This document shows, piece after piece, positions 54,005-62,487 of a DNA stretch of 64,000 nt. This stretch comes from Paenibacillus sp. XY044 (GTDB lineage: Bacteria > Bacillota > Bacilli > Paenibacillales > Paenibacillaceae): the NCBI RefSeq assembly GCF_002257645.1, contig NZ_NQMO01000013.1, forward strand, positions 62,001 to 126,000, given 5' to 3'. The translations under genes and the position numbers were made by a program. Each line of letters starts with the position of its first letter. The first letter of the stretch is position 1. The notes beneath the pieces are model-generated. The model searched no databases, was not told the origin of the DNA, and saw only the letters and a list, made by a program, of their open reading frames with translations.

Positions 54005-54841
54005 ATGAAGAACGTTGTAGGCGTTGATATGGGATGCACTAAAATGCTGATGGTTGCCGAGGTGGATGGACAGCTTGTCGAGCATAAGGTCCCTACCGGG
54101 CTGGAATGTTCGCTGGAGTACCTGGCGGGTGAGATTGACCGTTTTATTTCAAAACTTCCGTACGAGCCGGAAGGATTGGGCATCGCGCTTCCGGGGCTCG
54201 TTGAAGGAGATCGCCGTCTGCAGTTTTCCGATATCCGCGCGCTGTGCGGGGTGACGGCAGACGATTTTGCCAAGGGACGCTTTACCTGCCGGCTTATCAA
54301 TGACGTGAAAGCGGCGACGGTTGCCGAGTCGGTGAACTATCCGGAGAAGGATACGGTCGCGGTCATCATGGCCGGTTCGGGGCTGGCGCTCGGAGTCTAT
54401 TCCAAACAGCGAATGTATACCGGCGCAGGCGGTTTTGCCGGGGAGCTGGGATACACCGTCATTGCAACCGAAGCCGGACCGCGCAAGGTGGACGAATTGG
54501 CGGGCGGTATTGGAATTCTCGCTGCGGCCGGCTGTGATATCGATGCCTTCCTCTCCAAGGTCCGGGATGGAGACGGCGATTCGTTGGCATTGCTGGAACG
54601 CGCCGGCTTTTACTGCGGGCTGGCGATCACCAACGTGCTGCATCTGTTTAACCCGGACGTTCTCGTGATAGGCGGCAGCACATCCACTTACCCGGGGTAT
54701 ATGGACAGCGCTTTGCGGACGGCCGAGAAGCATACGCTGCCGGACATGTTCAAAGCTTGCTCCTTCACATTCCCGAAAGACGGCAAGCGGATCGTGGCGC
54801 TCGGAGCGATGGAATATTTGCGCACGGGAATGGAGTTTTAG
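54005..54841 (+). CDS. ROK-family protein (sugar kinase-like)
   Basis: A 278-residue actin-fold protein of the ROK or glucokinase type, with the phosphate-binding VVGVDMGCTKML at the N-terminus, a second acidic segment LINDVKAATVAES, and GAGGFAGELGY. The zinc-binding cysteine cluster of many ROK kinases (CxCGxxGCxE) is absent, and there is no helix-turn-helix, so it is not an NagC-type repressor. Strong ribosome site GGGGAGGAG. It stands between two oppositely directed glycine-riboswitch operons, with no evident link to them. Confidence 0.8.
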   Translation: MKNVVGVDMGCTKMLMVAEVDGQLVEHKVPTGLECSLEYLAGEIDRFISKLPYEPEGLGIALPGLVEGDRRLQFSDIRALCGVTADDFAKGRFTCRLINDVKAATVAESVNYPEKDTVAVIMAGSGLALGVYSKQRMYTGAGGFAGELGYTVIATEAGPRKVDELAGGIGILAAAGCDIDAFLSKVRDGDGDSLALLERAGFYCGLAITNVLHLFNPDVLVIGGSTSTYPGYMDSALRTAEKHTLPDMFKACSFTFPKDGKRIVALGAMEYLRTGMEF

Positions 54842-54861
54842 GCGGGGCGGCATATGTTGTA

Positions 54862-54890
54862 TTGACACCCGTATTCGCTCTGCTTTATTC
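54862..54890 (+). promoter_or_regulatory. Promoter of the sdaAB-sdaAA-gcvH operon
   Basis: Perfect TTGACA at 54862-54867 and TTATTC at 54885-54890 with a 17-bp spacer, upstream of the second riboswitch. Confidence 0.6.
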
Positions 54891-54956
54891 TTAGTTCAGA
54901 GTTTAGAAAAGAAGACGGATCGCTTGGAAACGAAATGAATATCCAGCGGATGAACG

Positions 54957-55145
54957 CGCGCGGGAGAGACCGCCCATCGTATAAGGGCGGCACCGAAGGA
55001 GCAAGCTGCAGGTAGGCACATGCAGGCAGCTAATCTCTCAGGTACAAGGAACCGCCGCGGGACGCGGCTCTGGAGAGAGCTATACGGCCACCCAAGGGGA
55101 ACGCGGCATACACTGCCGCACAAACTCTCAGGTACAAGGGACAGA
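54957..55145 (+). ncRNA. Tandem glycine riboswitch controlling sdaAB-sdaAA-gcvH
   Basis: Aptamer 1: GCGCGGGAGAGACCG, then CACCGAAGGAGCAAG, then AATCTCTCAGGTACAAGGA. Aptamer 2: CTCTGGAGAGAGC, then CCACCCAAGGGGAACG, then AACTCTCAGGTACAAGGGAC. The blocks match those of the riboswitch before gcvT and the two aptamers are joined by a short linker, as in classic tandem glycine riboswitches. Confidence 0.93.
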
Positions 55146-55181
55146 GAAAAGGTGCTAATGCCTTTTTTGCTGTCCTTTTTT
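55138..55181 (+). terminator. Expression-platform terminator of the second glycine riboswitch
   Basis: GGGACAG (55138-55144) pairs with CTGTCC (55170-55175) with inner AGG/CCT pairs, followed by TTTTTT. Its 5' arm is the 3' end of aptamer 2. Confidence 0.85.
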
Positions 55182-55283
55182 CTATTGTCAGGGGCAAGGA
55201 CCATTACAGCAATACTTCAAAAAGGACGATTCAAACCCATCGCCAAGCGCGTCGAAAATAGCTAACGGGGAGCGTAGAACCAA

Positions 55284-55958
55284 GTGAGATTTAAAAATGT
55301 ATTTTCCATCATCGGTCCCTCTATGGTGGGACCTTCCAGCTCGCACACCGCGGGTGCGGTACGCATCGGCAGAGTGGCGCGGCAGCTGCTGGGCTGCCAG
55401 CCGGAGACAGCCAAGATGACGCTGTTCGGTTCCTTTGCGGAGACATATTGGGGGCATGGAACCGATTTGGCACTGACCGCCGGGCTGATGGATTATGAAA
55501 CGGATGATCAGCGGATTCCGCAGGCGGACGTTCTGGCCGAAGAGGCTGGCATGACTCTGGAATGGGTGCAGGGCCGGGGCAACGGACCGCATCCGAACTC
55601 GGTCAAAATCCAGCTTACCGGGGGCGGTCGGACAGCTGAAATCGTAGCCGCCTCGATTGGCGGCGGGACGATCGCGGTATACTCGCTGAACGGATTTGAC
55701 GTGCAGATTACGGGGGAATACCCGACCCTGGCGGTGAAGCATTCCGACAGTCAGGGAGTTCTGGCCAACATGACCGCGCTGCTCAGCCGGGACGGATATA
55801 ATATCGGATATATGGATGTGGACCGCAAGGGACGCAGCGGGGATGCGATGACCGTGTTCGAGCTGGACTCCGCTCCGGGGGAGAGCACCATTCAGGACAT
55901 CTGCAAGCTGCCCCACATCAAAGAAGTAACGATGATCGATTTGACCAAAAGGAGATAA
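55284..55958 (+). CDS. sdaAB: L-serine dehydratase, iron-sulfur-dependent, beta subunit
   Basis: Part of the two-subunit enzyme that converts L-serine to pyruvate and ammonia. 224 residues: the beta domain with SIIGPSMVGPSSSHTAGA, and a C-terminal ACT domain (about 150-220) beginning PTLAVKHSDSQGVLANMTALL, which probably senses an amino acid. GTG start with GGGGAG upstream. Under a glycine riboswitch. Confidence 0.95.
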   Translation: MRFKNVFSIIGPSMVGPSSSHTAGAVRIGRVARQLLGCQPETAKMTLFGSFAETYWGHGTDLALTAGLMDYETDDQRIPQADVLAEEAGMTLEWVQGRGNGPHPNSVKIQLTGGGRTAEIVAASIGGGTIAVYSLNGFDVQITGEYPTLAVKHSDSQGVLANMTALLSRDGYNIGYMDVDRKGRSGDAMTVFELDSAPGESTIQDICKLPHIKEVTMIDLTKRR

Positions 55959-55966
55959 AACGTCAT

Positions 55967-56887
55967 ATGAGATTCGAGACCCTCGAACAGCTGGCGGACA
56001 TTTGCCGCCAGGAGAACAAGACGATTGCCGAGGTTATGCTTGAGGATCAGGCTCGGGAAACGGGCGTTTCCCCCGAGGAAGTGTTCCGGCAAATGGCTGA
56101 ATACTACGGCGTGATGAAGGAAGCGGTGCGCCAGGGGCTTACCGGCAACACCAAGTCGCGGAGCGGACTCACCGGCGGCGATGCCAAAAAGGTGTCCGAT
56201 TACATGCAGCAGGGGGAGACATCGCTTGGCGGTCCTGCGGCCGAGGCGATGGCCTACGCGCTGGCGGTATCGGAGGTGAACGCCTCGATGGGACGCATTA
56301 TCGCGACGCCGACGGCCGGCTCATGCGGAATCATCCCCGGGGTGTTCGTCAGCGCCCAGGAACGCTTCGGCTGGGAAGACGAACATTTGGTCAAGGGCTT
56401 GTTCTGCGCCGGTGCCATAGGTTATGTTATAGCCAATAACGCCTCGATCTCGGGGGCGGAAGGCGGCTGCCAGGCGGAAGTCGGTTCGGCGATCGGCATG
56501 GCCGCGGGCGCCATGGTCGAGCTGCGCGGCGGCACGGCCCAGCAGGCTGTACATGCCGTAGGCCTGGCGCTGAAGAACTGCCTTGGACTGATCTGTGATC
56601 CGGTGGCCGGGCTGGTGGAGATCCCCTGCATCGTCCGCAACGGACTGGGGGCCGTCACCGCGTTGGCGGCATCGGACATGGCTCTTGCCGGCGTGGGCAG
56701 CGTCATCCCGGCCGATGAAGTGATCGGCGTCATGCTGGAAGTTGGAAGCGCCATGCCGGCCAAGCACCGCGAGACAGGTAAGGGCGGACTCGCACAGACG
56801 CCAACGGGCCGCAAGCTGACCAAGGAACTGGTGGAACAACGTCGTAGAAAGGCCAAAGAAGCCAAAGCGCCTGCCAAGGAAGACTAG
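55967..56887 (+). CDS. sdaAA: L-serine dehydratase, iron-sulfur-dependent, alpha subunit
   Basis: 306-residue catalytic subunit that carries the [4Fe-4S] cluster. Conserved TPTAGSCGIIPGV, ISGAEGGCQAEVGSA and NCLGLICDPVAGLVEIPC supply the cysteines. AGGAGAT precedes the ATG, 8 bases after sdaAB. The C-terminal tail is lysine-rich. Confidence 0.96.
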   Translation: MRFETLEQLADICRQENKTIAEVMLEDQARETGVSPEEVFRQMAEYYGVMKEAVRQGLTGNTKSRSGLTGGDAKKVSDYMQQGETSLGGPAAEAMAYALAVSEVNASMGRIIATPTAGSCGIIPGVFVSAQERFGWEDEHLVKGLFCAGAIGYVIANNASISGAEGGCQAEVGSAIGMAAGAMVELRGGTAQQAVHAVGLALKNCLGLICDPVAGLVEIPCIVRNGLGAVTALAASDMALAGVGSVIPADEVIGVMLEVGSAMPAKHRETGKGGLAQTPTGRKLTKELVEQRRRKAKEAKAPAKED

Positions 56888-56934
56888 AAGATGTACCGCA
56901 TCCCAAAATTGAAATCAAAGGAGACGCGAAATCG

Positions 56935-57327
56935 ATGAGCAATGTGAAGGAGAACCGTTGGTACAGCAAGGATCATGAATGGGTGGAAAAGGCAGGCGGA
57001 TCTGTGGTCCGCATCGGGATCAGCGACTTCGCCCAGCACCAGCTGGGGGACATCGTGTTTGTGGAGCTGCCGGAAGCCGGCGCCGACGTGGCGGCCGAAG
57101 AGAGCATCGGAACGATCGAGTCGGTCAAAACCGTTTCGGATCTGTTTAGTCCGGTGAGCGGCAAGGTGACCAAAATCAACGATGCGTTGGAAAGTGAACC
57201 GGAGCTGGTCAACAGCGAGCCGTACGACGGAGGCTGGATGATCGAGGTAGAGGTTGAAGGAGACTTGGACGAGCAGCTGCAATCGCTGCTGACGGCAGAG
57301 CAGTACGAGCAATTTTTGAACGAGTAA
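56935..57327 (+). CDS. gcvH: Glycine cleavage system H protein
   Basis: 130-residue lipoyl carrier that shuttles the aminomethyl group between the P, T and L proteins. The lipoyl lysine is in GTIESVKTVSDL; WYSKDHEWVE is the N-terminal family signature. AAGGAG ribosome site 47 bases after sdaAA, with no terminator between, so it belongs to the sda operon and not to gcvT-gcvP. Confidence 0.97.
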   Translation: MSNVKENRWYSKDHEWVEKAGGSVVRIGISDFAQHQLGDIVFVELPEAGADVAAEESIGTIESVKTVSDLFSPVSGKVTKINDALESEPELVNSEPYDGGWMIEVEVEGDLDEQLQSLLTAEQYEQFLNE

Positions 57328-57336
57328 TAACCATAC

Positions 57337-57377
57337 AAGAAAAGGGGCTGGGGCACTTCGTGCCGCGGCCCCTTTGT
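57337..57377 (+). terminator. Terminator of the sda-gcvH operon
   Basis: AAAAGGGGC pairs with GCCCCTTTT with an inner GGCA/TGCC stem, followed by GTTTTT. Confidence 0.9.
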
Positions 57378-57383
57378 TTTTAA

Positions 57384-57500
57384 GATTATAGAATTTATAA
57401 ATGTTCAGCGGAGCTGAACCCATTCTATAATCGCAAGAAAAACTACCGCTAAACGCGGTCTGTCCTCTATGAAGGTATGCCGATAGACGTTTTTCTTGCG
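57384..57500. repeat. Structured intergenic repeat, copy A
   Basis: Two adjoining hairpins. First: GATTATAGAAT / ATTCTATAATC (57384-57394 and 57422-57432) with an inner perfect GTTCAGC / GCTGAAC. Second: 12-bp perfect ends CGCAAGAAAAAC / GTTTTTCTTGCG (57432-57443 and 57489-57500) enclosing a CCGC/GCGG hairpin. The second part aligns closely to 61387-61457. It starts 7 bases after the gcvH terminator. Confidence 0.75.
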
Positions 57501-57532
57501 AATCGGATCCGCAGACCCGGTAGCTGCTCCTG

Positions 57533-57934
57533 TTACTCCGGCGTCGTGCTGGCCCTGTTTTGTCCTTGATCGCGGAAGACCCACTTCCGGCTCATAAAGT
57601 AATTGACGAAGACGCCGAGTACGGTGACGGCCAGCTTGGCGGCAATGAGCGGAATCCGGCCGTCCAGCACATGCAGCAGGAGGGCGGTTAAACCGGCGAT
57701 AGCTATATTTACCGCGGCAAAACGGATCATCTCGGCGGGGTCCCTGCGGGTTGTCCGCTGAAAGGTCCAGCGGCGGTTCCATACATAACTGTTCAGCATC
57801 CCGGCGGCATAGGAAACGACCTGGCCGAGAACGCTGCCTAGGAAAGGCTGCACGATCAGAAATACGACGAAATCAACGGCGGTATTCAGGATGCCGACGA
57901 TGCCGAAACGGATGAACTGCACCGGCGCTTTCAT
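57533..57934 (-). CDS. GtrA-like flippase-associated membrane protein
   Basis: A 133-residue membrane protein of the GtrA family with four membrane segments and the family features RFGIVGILNTAVDF near the N-terminus, SYVWNRRWTF in the middle loop and NYFMSRKWVF near the end. GtrA proteins help move polyprenyl-linked sugars for wall or teichoic-acid glycosylation. ATG with AGGTG upstream. No glycosyltransferase partner is adjacent. Confidence 0.92.
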   Translation of the reverse strand: MKAPVQFIRFGIVGILNTAVDFVVFLIVQPFLGSVLGQVVSYAAGMLNSYVWNRRWTFQRTTRRDPAEMIRFAAVNIAIAGLTALLLHVLDGRIPLIAAKLAVTVLGVFVNYFMSRKWVFRDQGQNRASTTPE

Positions 57935-58281
57935 ACGGCACCTGCAGCGCGGGATATTTTCATAACAATTCCCTCCAGCTTGCTAATTCATAATGATCGG
58001 AATTCGATTTGTCGTTACGAGTATGATGGGATGCATCCGCAACCTAAAAGGAATGTGCCCTGTTTCTATTATCCTATGATTTTAAAGTGCCGTGCAACTA
58101 TGGGGCTACTGGTAGCGTACAAGCATATAATGATTTAAGGATGCAGTTACACCTGCCCGGGAAATTTGGGCAGGGAAAAGCTTATAGAACCCCTTACAAA
58201 TGGCAAGAAAGTAACATAGGATGTAGTGAAAGCGATTTTTTTTGGCATTTATTCAGGTAAACCATGGTGGTGAGATGAATC
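57935..58281. promoter_or_regulatory. Intergenic region with a candidate catabolite-responsive (cre) half site
   Basis: Divergent 347-bp spacer. TGAAAGCGATTTTT at 58227-58240 matches the conserved left half of the CcpA site (TGWAARCG) and fits poorly on the right. It lies about 45 bases before the pullulanase start. A CCTGCCC/GGGCAGG hairpin without a T run is at 58152-58174. No coding frame is supported. Confidence 0.4.
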
Positions 58282-60615
58282 ATGATGAATAACGTGGAAA
58301 TATATGAAGGCGGCGACCTGGGATGTCATTATACGCATCTTGAAAGTATATTCAAAGTTTGGGCGCCGACGGCGGCGAAGGTTTCCCTCGCCTTGTACGA
58401 AGATGCAGGGACTCATAACGGCGGAGCGCTTATTGATCACGCCGGAGGGTTCGAAATCGGCATGAGACGCGGCGAAGGCGGTGTTTGGTTTCTTCGTTTC
58501 AGCGGCGATTTGGCCGGAAAATATTATATGTACAAAGTGGAGCACCCGGACGGGCAGGAATCGTATGTGGTCGATCCGTACGCCCGGGCGGTCAGCGTCA
58601 ATGGACAGCGGACGGCCATCGTCGATGTGAAGGCTGCGAGCCCGGAGGGCTGGGAGGAGGATGAAAGCCCTGATCTTCTCGGGGTGGAAGACTCGGTACT
58701 CTATGAACTGCATGTCAGGGATTTTTCGATCAGCCCGGATTCAGGGCTCCAGTATAAAGGCAAGTTCAAGGCGTTTACGGAGACAGGCGTGACAGACGCA
58801 TCCGGTAATCGGCTTGGCATCGATCATTTGGTTGAGCTCGGCGTGACGCATGTCCATCTGCTGCCGATCTTTGATTTTTCGACGGTGAACGAGCTGGAGG
58901 TTGATGATCCGGATTCAGCAGAACCCAAATTCAACTGGGGTTATGATCCCCAGCATTACAACGTGCCGGAAGGCTCCTACGCGACCGACCCGCGTAGCCC
59001 CGAAATCCGGATCCGGGAGTGCAAGGAGATGATCATGTCCATGCACCGCAAAGGAATCCGGATCGTGATGGACGTGGTATACAATCATACCTACTCCTCG
59101 GGGGACAGCCTGTTTGAGAAGACTGTGCCGGGTTATTTTTACCGGACCGATGCATCAGGGCGGTTCAGCAACGGCTCCGGCGTCGGCAATGAGCTCGCAA
59201 CCGAGCGCCCGATGGTCCGCAAGTACATCAAGGATTCCCTGCGCTATTGGGCGGAAGAATACCATATCGACGGGTTCCGTTTTGACCTGATGGGTTTGAT
59301 CGACACGGACACGATCGCGCAAATTACCGAGGAGCTCCGCCGGGAGAACCCGAGACTGCTGATCTATGGAGAGCCTTGGACAGGCGGTGAAACGCCGCTG
59401 AAGCAGCAAACCTTGAAAGGATCCCAGAGGGGCAAAGAATTTGCCGTTTTCAACGACAACTTCCGGGGAGCCGTCAAGGGAGACAGCGACGGTGCGGGAA
59501 GGGGCTTCGCCACGGGGCAGCCCGGTATGGAAAAGGAGGTATGGGTCGGCGTTCAGGGGGCGATCGACGATTTCGCCGGATCGCCCACGGAGACGATCAA
59601 CTACGTCACGGTCCACGACAACCTTAACCTGTGGGATAAAGTGCTGGTTACGCAGGGACTGGGAAACGACCTGATCCGCGACATCGTTAACGGTAAACTG
59701 CCCGGAGGGGGGAGCCTTGAGGAAGCGGTCGCGGCTGTCGACCCTTACCGGTGCATCGACCGGGACCGGCTGTTGGAGAACGAAATGGTGCGGAGAGCGC
59801 TGCTGGCCAACGGCATCGTGCTGACTTCGCAGGGCATTCCGCTCATCGCTGCGGGCGACGAGCTGCTCCGCAGCAAGTTCGGTGACCACAACAGCTACCG
59901 GAGCGGGGATGCGATCAATGCCATCCGCTGGAGCAACAAGTCACGATTCCTGCCGGTGTTCGAATATTACCGGGGGCTGATCGCACTTCGTCGCGCCCAC
60001 CGGGCGTTCCGTATGACGGACAAGGAGCAAATCAAGCGGCATCTGGAGGTTATGCGCTGCGACAGCAACGTCGTCGCTTACCGGCTGAAGGATCATGCCA
60101 ACGGCGATACGTGGAAAAATATCATCGTCATCTACAACGCAAACGTGCGGGAGGCAAAGGTCGACATTCCATTTTCCATTACGGGCTGGAAGGTCGCCGT
60201 CAAAAATCTTCAGGCGCGGAACGGGGCGCTGGAGCTGATCGTCGACGAAACGGTGAATGTCCCCGGCCTGTCGGTCATGGTTCTGTATGAGGAGGAAGGC
60301 GGACGTCCGCGCCCGCTCAAGACGGTGGAGCTGCATTATGAGCGCCAGGACCGCAAATACGACGGCTGGAACTTGTGGGTATGGGGCAGCGGCATGCGGG
60401 AACGCCGGGTTGATTTTGACCGGATGGAGGATGGACGCGCGGTGGCGACGATATATGTTCCTCTGAACGTGCAGGAAATCGGATATATCGTGCGACTGAA
60501 CGAGTGGGAAGCGAAGGACTGCGACCAGGACCGGTTTATCAAGCTCGGTTGGCATCACAGCAAGCTGAAGGTGCTTGTCCGGAGCGGAACGGACGATTGG
60601 AAGAAGATCAGCTGA
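58282..60615 (+). CDS. Type I pullulanase with C-terminal CBM41-like domain
   Basis: Debranches pullulan, amylopectin or glycogen at alpha-1,6 links. 777 residues without signal peptide, so intracellular. CBM48 (about 10-110); GH13 catalytic barrel (about 140-620) with the pullulanase type I motif FNWGYDPQHYN, DVVYNH, nucleophile Asp in GFRFDLMG, acid Glu in YGEPWTGG and VHDNLNLWD; beta domain; then residues about 675-765 (LHYERQDRKYDGWNLWVWG) resembling the CBM41/PUD starch-binding module, usually N-terminal in pullulanases. Ribosome site GGTGAGA; possible cre site upstream. Confidence 0.93.
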   Translation: MMNNVEIYEGGDLGCHYTHLESIFKVWAPTAAKVSLALYEDAGTHNGGALIDHAGGFEIGMRRGEGGVWFLRFSGDLAGKYYMYKVEHPDGQESYVVDPYARAVSVNGQRTAIVDVKAASPEGWEEDESPDLLGVEDSVLYELHVRDFSISPDSGLQYKGKFKAFTETGVTDASGNRLGIDHLVELGVTHVHLLPIFDFSTVNELEVDDPDSAEPKFNWGYDPQHYNVPEGSYATDPRSPEIRIRECKEMIMSMHRKGIRIVMDVVYNHTYSSGDSLFEKTVPGYFYRTDASGRFSNGSGVGNELATERPMVRKYIKDSLRYWAEEYHIDGFRFDLMGLIDTDTIAQITEELRRENPRLLIYGEPWTGGETPLKQQTLKGSQRGKEFAVFNDNFRGAVKGDSDGAGRGFATGQPGMEKEVWVGVQGAIDDFAGSPTETINYVTVHDNLNLWDKVLVTQGLGNDLIRDIVNGKLPGGGSLEEAVAAVDPYRCIDRDRLLENEMVRRALLANGIVLTSQGIPLIAAGDELLRSKFGDHNSYRSGDAINAIRWSNKSRFLPVFEYYRGLIALRRAHRAFRMTDKEQIKRHLEVMRCDSNVVAYRLKDHANGDTWKNIIVIYNANVREAKVDIPFSITGWKVAVKNLQARNGALELIVDETVNVPGLSVMVLYEEEGGRPRPLKTVELHYERQDRKYDGWNLWVWGSGMRERRVDFDRMEDGRAVATIYVPLNVQEIGYIVRLNEWEAKDCDQDRFIKLGWHHSKLKVLVRSGTDDWKKIS

Positions 60616-60802
60616 GGCTCGGGGATCGGGCGGAGTTCGTCTATGTAAGGTGGCGGTTCGGGCGGCAGTATGACGGAAACATCAGAACCTTCTTGCTATA
60701 TCCAGGGATGGGGATGCATGCATTTTACAAAAACGGGTGATTCCTATAAAGTAAAATGAGATTCCCTTGGATAGGGTGATATATAAAAGAGAAAGAAGGC
60801 TT

Positions 60803-61264
60803 ATGATGACCGAGAAACTGCTGTCGCCTCTGGTGAAAACCTTTGACATGCTGCCCCATCCCGAGGGCGGGTGGTACAAGGAGCTATGGAAGGCGTCCTT
60901 TGAAATCCCGAAAGACGTGCTGGACCCCAAGTATTCGGGTTCGCGCCCTTCGGCCACATCGATTTATTTCCTGCTGCATCCGGAGGAATCCTCCGCGTGG
61001 CACCGCGTTTATTCCGATGAATTGTGGCTGTGGCACTCCGGCAGCCCGCTCGAGCTGCTGCTCGGAGGCGATGGGGAACAGCCGGGCGAAGAGAAAAAAA
61101 TCATTCTGGGAATGGACGTCGAGAAAGGCGAGGTGCCGCAGGCGCTCGTTCCGGCCAATGTATGGCAAGCGGCTAAACCGCTGGGCGATGAGCCGGTGTT
61201 CGTCTCGTGCATTGTTTCCCCCGGCTTTCATTTCGACGATTTTACGATGATATCCGGAAAATAA
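60803..61264 (+). CDS. Cupin domain protein (DUF985)
   Basis: A 153-residue single-domain cupin of the DUF985 family: LPHPEGGWYKELWK near the N-terminus, SSAWHRVYSDELWLWHSG as the first cupin motif, VPANVWQAA, and SPGFHFDDF at the end. Family members may bind metal through the His and Glu residues; the reaction is unknown. Start ATG 60803 or 60806 after GAAGG. Confidence 0.88.
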   Translation: MMTEKLLSPLVKTFDMLPHPEGGWYKELWKASFEIPKDVLDPKYSGSRPSATSIYFLLHPEESSAWHRVYSDELWLWHSGSPLELLLGGDGEQPGEEKKIILGMDVEKGEVPQALVPANVWQAAKPLGDEPVFVSCIVSPGFHFDDFTMISGK

Positions 61265-61306
61265 AAGGTTCGGCAACGGCACGTCCGCTTTGCCGATTAG
61301 CACAAA

Positions 61307-61343
61307 GTCCCGCACGGTTGCGATAACCGCTGCGGGATTTTTA
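61307..61343 (+). terminator. Terminator of the cupin gene
   Basis: TCCCGCA pairs with TGCGGGA with an inner GGT/ACC stem, followed by TTTTT. Confidence 0.9.
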
Positions 61344-61344
61344 T

Positions 61345-61457
61345 GATATAAGAACGTGTAAGCTCGGAGTCTGGGCTTCCTCATATCGCAAGATAAACCA
61401 GCGCTAAAGGCGGTCTGACTACCTTGAAGATGCGTCGATAGAGGTTTTTGTTTAGAT
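61345..61457. repeat. Structured intergenic repeat, copy B
   Basis: Begins with a hairpin closed by GATAT / ATATC (61345-61349 and 61383-61387) with inner AAGC/GCTT, then CGCAAGATAAACC through GGTTTTTG. The middle, GCTAAAGGCGGTCTG then CTTGAAG then GTCGATAGA, closely matches copy A (GCTAAACGCGGTCTG, ATGAAGG, GCCGATAGA). The outer stem is shorter than in copy A. It starts immediately after the cupin terminator. Confidence 0.75.
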
Positions 61458-61628
61458 ATAATGCTCCAGCTCTTGGAGGCATCGCGGCTGGGCGATACAC
61501 TCCGTTTTGCTTCGCTTGAGTCGGCTGTTTTCCAGCTGCAGTGTTTTGATTTCGCCAAAAATGGGTAATACATAGATATGCCTGTGCACTGCAGCAGACA
61601 GATTAAATATCAGAGGAGGTTGTAAAAG
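61458..61628 (+). other. Leader region of the L25/CTC gene
   Basis: 171 bp with a TATAATG sequence at its left edge and a strong AGAGGAGG ribosome site at its end. GTTT and GGGTAA near 61570-61600 are spaced 16 rather than 13-15 bases apart, so a sigma-B-type promoter is not claimed. Confidence 0.4.
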
Positions 61629-62261
61629 ATGACATCTCATTCTCTTACAGCAGAACGAAGAACCGACACGAAGCATTCGGGCTTGCGCAGCTTGAGACAA
61701 AGTGGACGCATTCCGGCTGTGGTTTACGGGACGCAGACCGAGAGCATGCCGATCAGTGTCGATGCGAAGGAGCTGGCCAAAGTTGCCAGAACTGGCCGGT
61801 CTGAAGTGTTCAAGCTGAAGGTGGAAGGCTCGTCGGATCTTGACGTGATCATCAAGGAATATCAGCGCAAAGCTGGCGAGTGGATGCATGTGGACTTCAT
61901 GCATATCTCCGCCAACAAGCCGATCAAGGTTCGCGTTCCGATCGATTTCCAAGGTACGGCTGCCGGCACCAAGGTGGGCGGCGTGCTTCAGCATCAGGAG
62001 ACCGAGCTTGAAGTCGAGGCGCTTCCTGCAAACCTGCCTTCCTCGATTACGGTGGATGTATCGCATATGGAAATCGGCGACAAGCTGGTGGCTGGAGATA
62101 TCCAGCTGCCATCCGGTGTAGCGCTCGTGGCTTCGTCCGAAGAGCTGGTCGCTTCCGTAACGGCATCTCGCATGGCGACTGAGGCCAAGGCTGCGGACGA
62201 ATCCGTGGCTGCGGAGGGTGAAGAAGCGGCGGAACCCGCTGCAGAAGACAACAACGAATAG
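61629..62261 (+). CDS. rplY: Ribosomal protein L25, CTC form
   Basis: 210 residues: the L25 domain that binds 5S rRNA (about 1-95, beginning HSLTAERRTD and including GRIPAVVYG), the TL5/CTC C-terminal domain (about 96-185), and an Ala/Glu-rich acidic tail. Equivalent to general stress protein Ctc of B. subtilis. ATG preceded by AGAGGAGG and followed by a terminator. Confidence 0.95.
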   Translation: MTSHSLTAERRTDTKHSGLRSLRQSGRIPAVVYGTQTESMPISVDAKELAKVARTGRSEVFKLKVEGSSDLDVIIKEYQRKAGEWMHVDFMHISANKPIKVRVPIDFQGTAAGTKVGGVLQHQETELEVEALPANLPSSITVDVSHMEIGDKLVAGDIQLPSGVALVASSEELVASVTASRMATEAKAADESVAAEGEEAAEPAAEDNNE

Positions 62262-62290
62262 AACGGCTTTTCATATACATGCTTATAGGG

Positions 62291-62325
62291 AAAACCCCCT
62301 GGTCATTCATGATCAGGGGGTTTTT
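62291..62325 (+). terminator. Terminator of rplY
   Basis: CCCCCTGGTCAT pairs with ATGATCAGGGGG, followed by TTTTTG. Confidence 0.95.
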
Positions 62326-62487
62326 GTTGCGTGCGGCGTGTGAGAGGGCGCGGTCAAAAACGTAAAAACCGAGAGCTGCAGCTGTATGTGGCCGGTGAGG
62401 CCGCGGCCCCACCCATAACCCAGGGCACCTTTCCGCCCGCGACCTCGCCGCAAACCCACCTGCCAAGCGGGTCTCAGCTTCGCTCGC

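Noticed and set aside
57405..57782. 125-codon minus-strand frame overlapping the repeat and the GtrA gene
   Set aside because: The GtrA frame has clear family motifs and a ribosome site; this frame overlaps it out of phase and runs through the structured repeat.
61570..61600. Sigma-B promoter before the ctc/rplY gene
   Set aside because: GTTT and GGGTAA are 16 bases apart, too far for the sigma-B consensus, and this kind of organism is thought to lack sigma-B.
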